64,000 bases of DNA from Prauserella halophila (GTDB lineage Bacteria > Actinomycetota > Actinomycetes > Mycobacteriales > Pseudonocardiaceae). The notes below the pieces were generated by a model. That model was not told the origin of the DNA. It did no database searches and was given only the letters and a program-made list of their open reading frames with translations. Below are positions 26,658 to 36,014 of this stretch, piece by piece; position 1 is the stretch's first letter, and every line of letters starts with the position of its first letter. The position numbers and the translations under genes were made by a program. The DNA is taken from positions 223,318 to 287,317 of the forward strand of contig NZ_JAMTCQ010000009.1 of assembly GCF_024171895.1 (NCBI RefSeq), read 5' to 3'.

Positions 26658-27476
26658 TCATGCGTCGTCCCCACGGGTGGGCTGCCAGCCGAGCACGAGG
26701 CGTTCGACGGCCAGCAGTGCGCTGTTGAGCGCGTAGCCGAGTACTCCGAGCAGCAGTACCCACACCCACATCTCGGTGTACTGGACCGTCGACTGCGTGG
26801 TGGACAGCTGCAGGCCGATCCCACTGCCGCTGACGATCTCGGCGACCACCATGAGCAGGATGGCGATCGACAGGCTCAGCCGCAGGCCGGCGAAGATCTT
26901 CGGCATCGCGGCGGGCAGCACGATCATCCCGATCCAGTACCGCCGTGGTGTGCCGAGCGAGCGAGCGGTGTCGATCTTGACCTCGTCGACCGAGCGCACT
27001 CCGTCCACGGTGTTGAGCACGATCGGCCACAGGGTGGAGAACACGATCGCCGCGATCTCCATCTCCACCCCGATACCGAATATCACCATGAACGCGGGCA
27101 TCAGTGTCACGGGCGGTACGGAACGCAGGAACGAGATCAGCGTGCCGCAGTAGTCCATCGCCCAGTCGGAGCGGCCGAGCGCGGTGCCGAGTGCGATGCC
27201 GAGCACGGCGGAGGCGGCCCACGCACCGAGGGCCGTCGCCAGGCTGGGCAGCACGATCTCGAAGACGGCGTCGCTCAGCATGAGCCGCCAGGCGGGGCCG
27301 GACAGCAGCAGGTCGACCGCGGTGCCGAGGATCGCCGTCATCCGGGGGAAGTAGACGCTGTCGGCGCCGATCGCGATCAGTTCCCACAGCAGCAGGGCTG
27401 CGGCGAAGACGAGCCAGGTCACCACGGCCGAGCCGAGGATGCGCGTCCGTTTGCCGGCGAGAGTCGTGGCGCTCAA
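26658..27476 (-). CDS. ABC transporter permease 1 (SsuC/TauC type)
   Basis: This 272-aa inner-membrane permease has about six hydrophobic segments. The EAA coupling motif that contacts the ATPase is visible as DTARSLGTPRRYWIGMIVLPAAMP. The likely start is TTG at 27476, overlapping the TGA of the preceding permease as TTGA, which gives the N-terminus SATTLAGKRTR before the first helix. Upstream frame sequence out to 27857 is antisense-like and not plausible coding. It pairs with the second permease as a heterodimeric channel. Confidence 0.88.
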   Translation of the reverse strand: MSATTLAGKRTRILGSAVVTWLVFAAALLLWELIAIGADSVYFPRMTAILGTAVDLLLSGPAWRLMLSDAVFEIVLPSLATALGAWAASAVLGIALGTALGRSDWAMDYCGTLISFLRSVPPVTLMPAFMVIFGIGVEMEIAAIVFSTLWPIVLNTVDGVRSVDEVKIDTARSLGTPRRYWIGMIVLPAAMPKIFAGLRLSLSIAILLMVVAEIVSGSGIGLQLSTTQSTVQYTEMWVWVLLLGVLGYALNSALLAVERLVLGWQPTRGDDA

Positions 27477-28243
27477 CGTGCCGCCCTTTCCTCGGTGTCG
27501 GCCCAACGGAACAGTCGCCTGCCGCTGCCGACGAGCGCGGAGTTGATCGCCCAGCCCGCGAGGCCCGCGAGCACGGTGCCCGCCATGACCTGGTCCAGGT
27601 GCCCGTTGTTCATCCCGCCTTCGAGGATGTAGCGGCCGAGCCCGATCTCCGATGCCGCGACGTACTCGACGCTGATGACCGCGATCAGTGCGATCGAGGC
27701 GGCGACCCGGATACCGGTGAAGATGAACGGCGCGGCGTGGGGCAGAGCCACCCAGGTGAGCGACTGCCTTCGGTTGGCGCCGGTCGCGCGGGCGGAATCG
27801 AGCAGTACCGGGTCGATCTCGCCGAAGGCGTAGATCGTGTTGAACAGGATCGGCCACACCGCGGCGTAGACGGCGAGGGTGATCTTGGCGTCCGGTCCGC
27901 TGCCGATGGTCACCATGACCAGTGGGATGAGCGCGACGGCAGGGATCGGGCGCAGGAACTCGATGAGTGCACGGGCCGCCGACTGCAGTGCGGGCACGCT
28001 GCCCAGCACGAGCCCGGCCGGCACGCCGATACCGATGGCGACGCCGAGCGCGATCAACCAGGCCAGCAGGGTGGCGACGACTCCGCGGAGGAATTCCGCG
28101 TCGCCGAGCAGGCTCACGAAGGTGGTGGTGACCTCACTGGCCGGCGGGACCCAGTAGTCCGGCAGTACACCGGCCTGCACGGTGATCTCCCAGAGCAGGA
28201 AGAAACCGAGCAGGCCGGTGAGTCCTTTGGCGAACTTGAGCAC
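27473..28243 (-). CDS. ABC transporter permease 2 (SsuC/TauC type)
   Basis: This 256-aa inner-membrane permease opens directly with a transmembrane helix (LKFAKGLTGLLGFFLLWEIT) and carries the EAA-type coupling loop DSARATGANRRQSLTWVALPHA near residue 160. It differs clearly from permease 1, so the transporter is a heterodimer as in some riboflavin, pyrimidine-precursor and nitrate systems. It begins 5 nt after the stop of the binding-protein gene and overlaps permease 1 by 4 nt, showing one operon ordered binding protein, permease 2, permease 1, ATPase. Confidence 0.9.
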   Translation of the reverse strand: MLKFAKGLTGLLGFFLLWEITVQAGVLPDYWVPPASEVTTTFVSLLGDAEFLRGVVATLLAWLIALGVAIGIGVPAGLVLGSVPALQSAARALIEFLRPIPAVALIPLVMVTIGSGPDAKITLAVYAAVWPILFNTIYAFGEIDPVLLDSARATGANRRQSLTWVALPHAAPFIFTGIRVAASIALIAVISVEYVAASEIGLGRYILEGGMNNGHLDQVMAGTVLAGLAGWAINSALVGSGRRLFRWADTEERAAR

Positions 28244-28248
28244 GCCGG

Positions 28249-29277
28249 TTACTTGGCCGAGTCGTCCTCGCCGGTGTCCGGCGGGACGATCATGTCCTCG
28301 ACGTCGATCTTCTTGTCGAGGGCGCCACGGTCGACCATCAGGTCCGGAACTCGCTGGATGCGCTCGGGGTCGAGGCTGCTCTCGAAGGTCAGCAGCGTCG
28401 TCATCGGGGCGAGGTCCTCGGGCAGGCCGATGTGCTCGACGAGGATCGGGTCGATGACCTTGGTGCGGTCGGCGGTTTCGGCCTCGTCGCTGGCCTTGGC
28501 CATGGCGCGCTGGAACGCGGCGACCGTCTTCGGGTTCTCCTTGGCGAAGTCGGCGGTGGCGCCGTACCCGGCCATCGGCAGGTTCTCCAGCGGTCCGGTC
28601 ATCGGGTCCCAGCGGGACTCGGCGCCCATCTGCTGCTGGTTCATGGCGATGAACGGGTCAGGGAAGAACGCCGCGTCGATGCCCTTGCCGAGGCCCTTCT
28701 GCGACGTGCTGAAGCCGCCGGGCTGCCAGTCGACCTTGTCGAGGTCGACGTCGTTGGCCTCGGCCCACGCCTTGGTGAGGATGTCGGCCAGGGTGTCCGG
28801 CGGGGTCACACCCACGGTCTTGCCCTCGAGGTCCTTCGGCTCTTCGAGCGGCGAGTTCTTCGGGACCATGATCGCGTTGGACTTCGGTGCCGCGGACGAG
28901 GCGTCGGCGATCAGCTTGAGATCCATGTCGCCGGCGGCCTGGTGCGAGAAGAAGCCGGTGTAGCCCGAGTAGATGACGTCGACCTCGCCCGCGTTCAGCT
29001 TGTTGAAGCCGATGTCGGCGCTGTCCACCTTGATCGGGTTGACCTTGAGGCCCTCGTCGGCGAAGTAGCCCTGCTCGCGAGCGAGGTAGAACGCGGAGAG
29101 ATCGATGGTGCCCTGGACCGATACGTTGATCTTCGATTTCTCGACCTGGGCGTTGCCACTGTCCTCGTCCTCGGAACCGCCGAGCAGCCCGCAGCCGCTG
29201 ACGGAGGCGAACACGGCGAGGCCGGCGGTGAGCGCGGCGAGACGCCGGCCGCTGGCACGGCGTTGTGATGGACGCAA
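28249..29277 (-). CDS. ABC transporter substrate-binding lipoprotein (SsuA/NMT1-like)
   Basis: This 342-aa type II periplasmic-binding-fold protein starts at a TTG with AGGAG 5 nt before it. The signal sequence RRLAALTAGLAVFASVSGC ends in a lipobox VSGC, with Cys29 as the lipid-anchored residue. A Ser/Glu/Asp-rich spacer follows. The mature domain opens with SVQGTIDLSAFYLAREQGYF, the NMT1/SsuA pattern in which the ligand sits near the start of domain 1. It should capture a small organic or inorganic anion outside the membrane. First gene of the transporter operon. The two NIT-domain sensors on either side raise nitrate or nitrite as a candidate, but aliphatic sulfonates or taurine fit equally well. 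Confidence 0.9.
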   Translation of the reverse strand: MRPSQRRASGRRLAALTAGLAVFASVSGCGLLGGSEDEDSGNAQVEKSKINVSVQGTIDLSAFYLAREQGYFADEGLKVNPIKVDSADIGFNKLNAGEVDVIYSGYTGFFSHQAAGDMDLKLIADASSAAPKSNAIMVPKNSPLEEPKDLEGKTVGVTPPDTLADILTKAWAEANDVDLDKVDWQPGGFSTSQKGLGKGIDAAFFPDPFIAMNQQQMGAESRWDPMTGPLENLPMAGYGATADFAKENPKTVAAFQRAMAKASDEAETADRTKVIDPILVEHIGLPEDLAPMTTLLTFESSLDPERIQRVPDLMVDRGALDKKIDVEDMIVPPDTGEDDSAK

Positions 29278-29914
29278 GGCAACTCCTCGTGGGACTAGAT
29301 GATGGCGTGGGGGTGACCACAAGGCCCGAACCTGCGACGTCGCTGGTCTGGACCAGGCACACCGAAGGTGCGGCCCCACTCTATTAAGCGGGCAAAGCGA
29401 TCACAACGGGTACTCAATACGAATGGATGAGTGTTAGGTGTCACCCTCCCGGTAAGGAGTTGGATTATGAAACACTACTGAACGTGTTCTTGAGTGCCGG
29501 ACAGAGAGACGACGAAGTGAACGCCGAGTAACGCAGCGAAGGGTTTCGCCTCGTTCTGAGCTAAGAGGGTTACGTGCCAACAGGTCGTTCGCTACTGTCT
29601 GCCTCTGCCTACTCGGGAATCGGGTTGCACGTTCACTGAACTGAGTGTCGGTCGACAACGAGGATCGGGATGTCGCGACGGACGAACCGTTGACGGGGAC
29701 GCGGTGCTTGGAGTCGAGATGCGGCATTCATCCGGGAGACGTGGTTACTGAGCGGGTGTACCGCGTCGATGCCGGAGTGGGAGGTGCCGGCCCGGCGGTC
29801 GGTCGCCACCGCCGTCGCTGGTGCATCCGTCGCTGGTGCATCGGGCCCTCCGGGCGGCAGGTCCCGGTCGGGACGGCAAATCGGCAGGAGCCGTAGGGCT
29901 CGAACTTTGGGAGT
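29278..29914. other. Intergenic region upstream of the transporter and conservon
   Basis: This is 637 nt between divergent units with no convincing gene. A near-perfect palindrome CTGGTCTGGACCAG lies at 29343-29356, resembling GntR/FadR-type operators (TGGT-N4-ACCA), 66 nt before the transporter start. Around 29380-29470 the DNA is locally AT-rich. At 29453-29478 an AAGGAG is followed by a four-codon frame (MKHY, stop), a possible leader peptide or chance. A 97-codon minus-strand frame at 29434-29727 has no ribosome site or protein-like character and was not called. Confidence 0.5.
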
Positions 29915-32900
29915 GTGCTCGTAGTGCTCGACGAGAAGGCGGAGGAAGGGCGGGCCGGCGGCGACGGTCCGGACGACCCGGCCGCCGAGGCGACTGCCTC
30001 CCCGTCGGCCGCAAGCAGCGGCGGCAGCGGCGGACGCGGTCTCCGCAACTGGCGGCTGCGGTCCAAACTCGCGCTGATTCTGATCATTCCCACGATCACC
30101 GCGCTCGTGCTCGCCGGCATGCGGGTGTACGACTCCCTGGACCGGGCGAATCAGCTACGGCAGACCGCGGATCAGGTGCAGCTCGCCGACCAGATCAGTG
30201 ACGTCGTCCATCAACTCCAGATCGAACGTGAGCTCGCCGTGCTCAAGCTCGGCGCCCCCGCGGGAAACACCGAACGCGCGGACCTCTTCACCGCCCAGGT
30301 GGAACAGGTCGACACCGCAGTGGGGCGGCTGAACGACCTGGCGGCGGAGCTGTCCGTCGACGATCCCGCCATGCAGGCGCGCTACGACGCCGGGGTGAAC
30401 CGGCTGGGTGTGCTCGACTCGATGCGGCAGGCGGTCACCGAGGGCGCGATGACCCCGCGCACGTTGCTCGACCAGTACACGCTGCTCATCACCGGCCTGG
30501 TCCAACTGGACCGTGAGGTCACGACCGCGATCAACGACCGCGACCTGCTCCGCGACAGCAACGCGATCCACGCGCTGTCGGAGGCCAAGGAATACATCTC
30601 GCTCGAAGGCGCGATCGTCTCGCTCGCGGCGCAGCGGAACGACTTCCCGCAGTACATGGTCGAGGACGCCAAGGACGCCATGGCCAGTGGCGAGTCGGCG
30701 TCCGAGGACTTCAACGCCTATGCCTCGCTGGCGCAGCGGCAGTACTTCATCGACACCGTCTCCGGCACGGAGATCGACCGCAGGCAGATGCAGCGCGACC
30801 AGGCATTCGCGCGCGTCGGCAACGACGAGCCGCCGCAGATCAACCAGCAGCAGTTCGTGGGCGACCTCGCGGTCACCCGCGACAACTACCGAGAGGCCGA
30901 GTCCGGCCTGCTGAGCGAGCTGGAACAGCAGTCGGCCGGCCTCGCCGAGGACGCGACGTTCGGTGCCTGGCGTGACGCCGTCATCGTGGCCCTTGCGCTG
31001 GTGGCCGCGCTGGCCCTGATGCTCTGGGTCTCGCGCTCGATGCTGGCGCCGCTGCGGACGTTGCGGGAGAACGCGCTGGAAGTGGCCTACGTCCGGCTGC
31101 CGGAGACCGTTCGCCGCATCCTGGCCGACCCGAACCCGATGGAGGCGTCCCGCAAGGGCATCAGCCCGGTGCCGGTGGAGACCAAGGAGGAGATCGGCGA
31201 AGTCGCCCGGTCGTTCGACGTGGTGCACGAACGTGCCGTGCGCATGGCCGCCGAACAGGCGCTGCTGCGCGAGAACGTCAACGGCATCTTCGTCAACCTC
31301 TCGCGGCGGAGCCAGCGGCTGGTGGAACGTCAGCTCGGCGTGATCGACAGGCTCGAGTCCGACGAGCAGGACCCCGACCAGCTGGCGCACCTGTTCGAAC
31401 TCGACCACCTCGCGACCCGGCTCCGCCGTAACGGCGAGAGCCTGCTGGTGCTCTCCGGCGCCGGCCTGTCGAAGTCCATGGCGAAGCCGGTGGCCGCGGC
31501 CGACGTCGTCGGCGCCTCGGTGTCGGAGATCGAGCAGTACGCCCGCGTCGAGGTCGGCAGCGTTCCGGACGCCGCGGTACACGGCCGCGCCGTCAACGAC
31601 CTGGTGCACCTGCTCGCCGAACTGCTCGACAACGCGACCTACTTCTCCGAGCCCGACACCAGGATCAGCGTGCGGGCCGCGGTGACGCGCAAACGTTCGC
31701 TCGCCATCCAGATCACCGACCGCGGTGTCGGTATGGACGAGGACCAGTTCGCCGAGGCCAACGAACGGCTGGCCGACCCGCCGGACCTGGACGTGTCGGT
31801 GACCCGGCGGATGGGCCTGTACGTGGTCGCACGCCTGGCCCAGCGGCACGGCATCGACGTGCGGCTTCGGGAGAACGAGGACATCGAGGGCGGCGTGGTC
31901 GCCCGGGTCGTCGTGCCGCGTGAACTGCTCACCGACGCGCCCGGTGGCCCGCAGGGCATGACCCCCGCGATGGGCGGTCAGCACAACGGCTCGTACGCGG
32001 GCGTTCCGGCCGCGGCGGAGCTGCCCATGCGGCGGCTCGACGACGCCGACGGTGTCGGCGAGGTCGTGGCCGACAACCCCGCTGCGCAGCCGGCCAGCGC
32101 GTTCGAACCGGCACCGCCGCTCGACGACTCGCCGTGGCCGAGCGCGGAAGACGTCCCGGAGGACGCCTCGGAACTCGACTACCTGTCGGGGACCCCGGTC
32201 GGCGGCGACTCGGCGACGACCGTCATGCCCGCGGCGTCCGGTCCTGCGGGAGGTGGCCCCGAGGACGACCAGCCCGGGCTGACACCGCTCGACCAGCCGA
32301 TCAGCCTCGACGACCTGGTCGGCGGGCCGAACAAGGCCGCGGGTCCGTTCGTGAGCCCCGCCGAGCGGGAACCGGACTCGCTGCCGAAGCGCACCCCCGG
32401 GGAGACGACCGGGTCCGCGAAGTCGGCGCCGTCGCAGCCCGCCCAGCCCGCGCCGTCGCAGCCCGCCCAGCCGCCGCAGCCTGCCGGTGGCAACACCGCC
32501 GGTAACGGCACGGGTGTCGGCACCGCCGGCACCGGTGGGCCGACTGCGACGGGCGACGGCCGCTCCGGTGCCGGTTCGGTGCCGGAGGACGATCCATTCG
32601 CGCTGCCGAAGCGGGAGCCGCGCTACGTGGCGCCGGAAACGGCGGCGGGTCCCGGGCCGTCGCACCGGGCGGCCGGTAACCGGACCGCAGCTGCCGCGGG
32701 TGCCACGGGTACCGCTGCGGCGCACGAGCCGGATGCCGCGCACGGAGCGGATGCGGCGCAGTCCGGAACCGGAGGCGCCGCGCTCGAAGAAGAGGCGCCG
32801 ACCAAGCGACTGCCGATCTACCAGTCGGTGCTGTCGCGGTGGTTCAGCGAGGAAGAAGAGGAGCCGGAGGCAGGGGCCGGCGACCAGGCCAGCGACGTCG

Positions 32901-33418
32901 CGGACGCAGGCACCGCGCGTGCGGGCGCTTCTCCCGGTGGCGCCTCCGCCGGAGGAGTACAGGAGGACTGGCGGAGCGTGTCGGACACCGGTTGGGAAGC
33001 GGCGCAGTCGTTGCTCGAACCGAAGGGCGAGGAGATCACGACGGCGGGCCTGCCGAAACGGGTGCCGAACGCGTATCTCGTACCGGGCTCGGTCACCGAG
33101 GCGGGTGACTCGCCCGCTGCCGGCGCCGCGCAGGCAGGCACCGAGACGTTCGCCGATCCGGCGGCATCGGAGCCTGCGGCATCGGAGCCCGCGGCCTCCG
33201 CGCCGGCGGCCTCCGCACCGGCAGCGGCCGCTCCTGCGGCGGAGAAGCCCGCGGTGTCGCGTTCGGCCGAGGCTGCGCGCACCCGCATGGCCTCGTTTCA
33301 GCGTGGATTCACCAGCGGCAGGCACGCACTGCAAGAACAACCGGATCAAGCAGGCACACAGTTCGAAGCCGAGTCGAACGGTTCGACCGGCAACGGCGTT
33401 CACGGGGCGAAGGAGTAA
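29915..33418 (+). CDS. cvnA: Conservon sensor CvnA (NIT-domain histidine-kinase-like)
   Basis: This 1167-aa membrane sensor has transmembrane helices near residues 52-69 and 352-371, an extracytoplasmic NIT domain between them, a HAMP-like segment, and an ATPase domain with N box ELLDNATYFS near residue 569, G1 DRGVGM near 602 and G2 RRMGLYVVARLAQRHG. As in Streptomyces CvnA proteins there is no canonical phosphorylated histidine box, although LFELDHLATRLRRNGESLLVL occupies the dimerisation position. Residues ~690-1100 are Pro/Ala/Gly-rich, and the last residues include TRMASFQRGF. CvnA with CvnB, CvnC and CvnD forms a membrane complex likened to a eukaryotic G-protein-coupled receptor. Start is a GTG. 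First gene of a six-gene unit. Confidence 0.92.
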   Translation: MLVVLDEKAEEGRAGGDGPDDPAAEATASPSAASSGGSGGRGLRNWRLRSKLALILIIPTITALVLAGMRVYDSLDRANQLRQTADQVQLADQISDVVHQLQIERELAVLKLGAPAGNTERADLFTAQVEQVDTAVGRLNDLAAELSVDDPAMQARYDAGVNRLGVLDSMRQAVTEGAMTPRTLLDQYTLLITGLVQLDREVTTAINDRDLLRDSNAIHALSEAKEYISLEGAIVSLAAQRNDFPQYMVEDAKDAMASGESASEDFNAYASLAQRQYFIDTVSGTEIDRRQMQRDQAFARVGNDEPPQINQQQFVGDLAVTRDNYREAESGLLSELEQQSAGLAEDATFGAWRDAVIVALALVAALALMLWVSRSMLAPLRTLRENALEVAYVRLPETVRRILADPNPMEASRKGISPVPVETKEEIGEVARSFDVVHERAVRMAAEQALLRENVNGIFVNLSRRSQRLVERQLGVIDRLESDEQDPDQLAHLFELDHLATRLRRNGESLLVLSGAGLSKSMAKPVAAADVVGASVSEIEQYARVEVGSVPDAAVHGRAVNDLVHLLAELLDNATYFSEPDTRISVRAAVTRKRSLAIQITDRGVGMDEDQFAEANERLADPPDLDVSVTRRMGLYVVARLAQRHGIDVRLRENEDIEGGVVARVVVPRELLTDAPGGPQGMTPAMGGQHNGSYAGVPAAAELPMRRLDDADGVGEVVADNPAAQPASAFEPAPPLDDSPWPSAEDVPEDASELDYLSGTPVGGDSATTVMPAASGPAGGGPEDDQPGLTPLDQPISLDDLVGGPNKAAGPFVSPAEREPDSLPKRTPGETTGSAKSAPSQPAQPAPSQPAQPPQPAGGNTAGNGTGVGTAGTGGPTATGDGRSGAGSVPEDDPFALPKREPRYVAPETAAGPGPSHRAAGNRTAAAAGATGTAAAHEPDAAHGADAAQSGTGGAALEEEAPTKRLPIYQSVLSRWFSEEEEEPEAGAGDQASDVADAGTARAGASPGGASAGGVQEDWRSVSDTGWEAAQSLLEPKGEEITTAGLPKRVPNAYLVPGSVTEAGDSPAAGAAQAGTETFADPAASEPAASEPAASAPAASAPAAAAPAAEKPAVSRSAEAARTRMASFQRGFTSGRHALQEQPDQAGTQFEAESNGSTGNGVHGAKE

Positions 33419-33421
33419 GAG

Positions 33422-33880
33422 TTGACACGCACTGGTTCGATGCAGCCGGGTACGCCCCGGCAGGGCAATTCCGGCCAGGCCGGGAGCTTTGCCTGGCTGA
33501 TCACGGACTTCGTGCACCGGGTCCCCGGGGTCGCACATTCCGTGGTCGTATCCGCGGACGGGTTGCTGCTGGCTTCCTCGAAGGGCCTGCCGAAGGACCG
33601 GGCCGATCAGCTGGCCGCGGTGGCGTCGGGGCTGACCTCGCTCGCCCGCGGCGCCGCCCAGGTCTTCGAAGGCGGTCCGGTGGCCCAGACCGTCGTCGAG
33701 ATGGCCAACGGCTTCCTGTTCCTGATGTCGGTCTCCGACGGCTCGTGTCTCGCCGTGCTCGGCGCCCCGGACAGCGACATCGGCCTGGTCGTGTACGAGA
33801 TGACACTGCTGGTCGACCGGGTCGGCCAGCAGATGACCCCGGAACTGCGCGCGCAACTGCAGGGCAGCACCGGCCGGTGA
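33422..33880 (+). CDS. cvnB: Conservon roadblock/LC7 protein CvnB
   Basis: This 152-aa roadblock/LC7 domain protein begins 3 nt after cvnA at a TTG with GAAGGAG upstream. Core strands are [19 protein letters not shown] and [24 protein letters not shown]. By analogy with MglB and Streptomyces CvnB, it should act on or tether the small GTPase CvnD. The first ~25 residues are disordered. A strongly similar paralogue is encoded at 35604, which suggests either two heterodimerising roadblock subunits or a duplicated submodule. Confidence 0.93.
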   Translation: MTRTGSMQPGTPRQGNSGQAGSFAWLITDFVHRVPGVAHSVVVSADGLLLASSKGLPKDRADQLAAVASGLTSLARGAAQVFEGGPVAQTVVEMANGFLFLMSVSDGSCLAVLGAPDSDIGLVVYEMTLLVDRVGQQMTPELRAQLQGSTGR

Positions 33881-33958
33881 GCTCACCGTCACGAGGATTT
33901 TGGCGCGAGGTTGTCGATGATGTATCCACCGACAGTGAGCACACACTGAGGAGCCGCC

Positions 33959-34870
33959 GTGGATTCCGGGCACTCACGAGGTGATCGACGACCGGACCGG
34001 GCACCCGACCCCGGCCCGGCGGACGAGCAGGACGGTCGCGCCGACGAGGCGTGGCGGCCGATCAGGCCCAGCAAACGGGTGGACCGCGAGAGCGACTGGC
34101 TGTACCAGTCCGACGAAGAGCCGGACGACCCCGCCGACTTCAGCGTGTCCGAATACCGGGAACGCCTGATGGGCGGTCCCGGTTCCGAGCTGTACGGCTC
34201 GCACGAGGTGCCGCCCCGCAGTGGCAGGCCCGAACGCGAGGACCCGGATTTCAGCAGCGGCTATCACGTTCCGTACGCGGAGAACTCGCCGAGAGGTTCG
34301 AACGAGGGCGCCCGTGACGTCGACCGCTACGACGACGAGTTCGGCCGCGACGGTTACGACACGGGCGAGTTCCGTACCGGTGGCTTCGGCACCGGCCGGT
34401 TCCCGCCGGTCGACGACGGCTTCCGCCCGTCGCCCGTACCCCGCCAGTCGTCGGGTGACACGTTCGGACCGCAGCGGATCGATCTGGGAGGTTCCGGACC
34501 GGTGCCCGAGGAAACACCGTCCGAGAGTTCGGGGCTGGTCCGACCCTACTTTCGTACGAAAGGACGCACCCGGCCGAGCCAGGACCTGGCGGTCGAGACG
34601 CTGATCTCGACGTCGGAACGGGGCAGGCGGCTCGACGGGGTGCGGGTACCGGAACACAAGCACATCTGCGGGCTCTGCCTCGACACCAGGTCGGTCGCCG
34701 AGGTGGCCGCCCTGCTGAAGATGCCGCTCGGTGTGGTGCGGGTTCTGGTTGGTGACGTTGCCGGTCTCGGGCTGGTGCTGGTGCACTCCCCGAACACGAA
34801 CACCATGGTGGGCGACCGGCCCAGTATCGAATTCATGGAAAGGGTTCTCAGTGGCCTTCGGCGAATTTGA
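33959..34870 (+). CDS. cvnC: Conservon DUF742 protein CvnC
   Basis: This 303-aa protein has DUF742 at the C-terminus (residues ~185-303): LVRPYFRTKGRTRPS, then ETLISTS, HKHICGLCLDTRSVAEVAALLKMPLGVVRVLVGDVAGLGLVLVH. The middle part is a winged-helix-like fold that could bind DNA or protein. The first ~180 residues are acidic, Asp/Arg-rich and probably disordered, longer than in typical CvnC. GTG at 33959 follows CTGAGGAG. Its 3' end overlaps cvnD by 20 nt, indicating translational coupling. It belongs to the same complex as CvnA, CvnB and CvnD. Confidence 0.92.
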   Translation: MDSGHSRGDRRPDRAPDPGPADEQDGRADEAWRPIRPSKRVDRESDWLYQSDEEPDDPADFSVSEYRERLMGGPGSELYGSHEVPPRSGRPEREDPDFSSGYHVPYAENSPRGSNEGARDVDRYDDEFGRDGYDTGEFRTGGFGTGRFPPVDDGFRPSPVPRQSSGDTFGPQRIDLGGSGPVPEETPSESSGLVRPYFRTKGRTRPSQDLAVETLISTSERGRRLDGVRVPEHKHICGLCLDTRSVAEVAALLKMPLGVVRVLVGDVAGLGLVLVHSPNTNTMVGDRPSIEFMERVLSGLRRI

Positions 34871-35459
34871 TTCCGACACACCTGCGCCTGCCGCTGGAGG
34901 ACCGACGTCCTCGACGAAGATCGTGGTCGCGGGTGGTTTCGGTGTCGGGAAGACGACCCTGGTCGGTGCGGTGTCGGAGATCGACCCGCTGACGACCGAG
35001 GCGTCGATGACCGAGGCGAGCGTGTCCGTGGACGACCTGTCCGCGACGCCGCAGAAGGCGACCACGACGGTCGCCATGGACTTCGGCCGGATCTCGCTCG
35101 ACTCCGACCTCGTGATGTACGTCTTCGGCACGCCGGGTCAGCATCGGTTCTGGTTCATGTGGGACGACCTGGCGAAGGGTGCCATCGGCGCGGTCGTGCT
35201 GGTCGACACGCGGCGGTTGGCCGACGCGTTCCCGTCCATCGACTTCTTCGAGAACCGCAAGCTGCCGTACATCGTGGCCATCAACTGCTTCGACCGGCTG
35301 CTGCATCACTCGATCGAGGACGTACGGCACGCGCTGACGATCTCCCCTTCGGTGCCGATCATGGCCTGCGACGCCCGGCAGCGGGACTCGGCCAAACAGG
35401 TGCTGATCTCGGTTGTGCAGCACGCCATCACCCACGACTCCGCTCTCCAAGCGGGGTGA
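34851..35459 (+). CDS. cvnD: Conservon small GTPase CvnD
   Basis: This 202-aa Ras-like GTPase has G1 P-loop GGFGVGKTTL near residue 28, an effector-region stretch ATTTVAMDFGRIS, and G3 reading FGTPGQHRF where Pro replaces the Ala of DTAGQ, as is normal for this family. G4 is INCFD rather than NKxD, also typical of CvnD. GTP binding is expected and guanine specificity is less certain. The GTG at 34851 lies inside the end of cvnC and has GAAAGGG before it. It is the presumed output switch of the conservon; no downstream effector (such as a cytochrome P450, often present) is adjacent. Confidence 0.93.
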   Translation: MAFGEFDSDTPAPAAGGPTSSTKIVVAGGFGVGKTTLVGAVSEIDPLTTEASMTEASVSVDDLSATPQKATTTVAMDFGRISLDSDLVMYVFGTPGQHRFWFMWDDLAKGAIGAVVLVDTRRLADAFPSIDFFENRKLPYIVAINCFDRLLHHSIEDVRHALTISPSVPIMACDARQRDSAKQVLISVVQHAITHDSALQAG

Positions 35460-35603
35460 CGGAGCGGCCTGCGGTCCGGACCGCTCCGCCGGGTGCCGCC
35501 GCTCAGGTGAAACCGCGTGCGGCTGTGGGCCTCGAGGTCGAGTGCGGTGCGGGCGCCTAATACTCTGACGCCCGTGCCGATGTGCGCGTGCGAAGGAGGG
35601 GCA

Positions 35604-36014
35604 GTGACCGATCCCGGAACCCGCGGCGACGTCGGCGGCTTCCTCACCGACTTCGTGCGTCGGGTCTCCGGTGCCGCCCACGCGGTCGTCGTGTCCGCGG
35701 ACGGGACGCTGGTGGCGGCCTCGGCCGGGCTGCCCCGGGACCGGGCCGATCAGCTGTCGGCGGTCGCATCGGGCTTGGTCTCGCTCACACACGGCGCGGC
35801 GGAGTCGTTCAACGGCGGCGGCGTCAATCAGACTGTGGTCGAAATGGACCGCGGTTATCTGTTCCTCATGTCGGTCGGTGAAGGGTCGTGCCTCGCGGCA
35901 TTGGCGTCCCCGTCGACCGATATCGGCGTGCTCGCCTACGAGATGGCCGTGCTCACGGACCGGCTCGGCCGGGACGGTGGTCTCCTGTTGCGCAGCGGTG
36001 GTGAGGACCGGTGA
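35604..36014 (+). CDS. cvnB: Second conservon roadblock protein (CvnB paralogue)
   Basis: This 136-aa roadblock/LC7 protein starts at GTG 35604 with GAAGGAGGGG immediately upstream. It shares long blocks with the first CvnB, for example [24 protein letters not shown] and [11 protein letters not shown] 144-nt gap after cvnD, containing an AT-rich TAATACT hexamer region near 35560, suggests its own promoter in addition to read-through. It overlaps the next gene by GTGA. With the following DUF742 gene it forms a B-C pair without a kinase or GTPase of its own, so it probably works with the upstream CvnA and CvnD. Confidence 0.92.
   Translation: MTDPGTRGDVGGFLTDFVRRVSGAAHAVVVSADGTLVAASAGLPRDRADQLSAVASGLVSLTHGAAESFNGGGVNQTVVEMDRGYLFLMSVGEGSCLAALASPSTDIGVLAYEMAVLTDRLGRDGGLLLRSGGEDR

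Noticed and set aside
29434..29727. A 97-codon minus-strand frame between the transporter and conservon
   Set aside because: No ribosome site, no homology that I recognise, and an Arg/Ser-rich composition typical of chance frames.
30155..33973. A 1272-codon open frame on the minus strand opposite cvnA-cvnB
   Set aside because: It is antisense to two clearly recognisable conservon genes. Its Arg/Gly/His-rich composition is the usual shadow of high-GC coding on the other strand, and it has no domain or ribosome site.
34851..35459. MglA-type motility GTPase
   Set aside because: The neighbourhood is a full conservon (CvnA, CvnB, CvnC), and the TPGQ/NCFD motifs fit CvnD. No motility genes are present.
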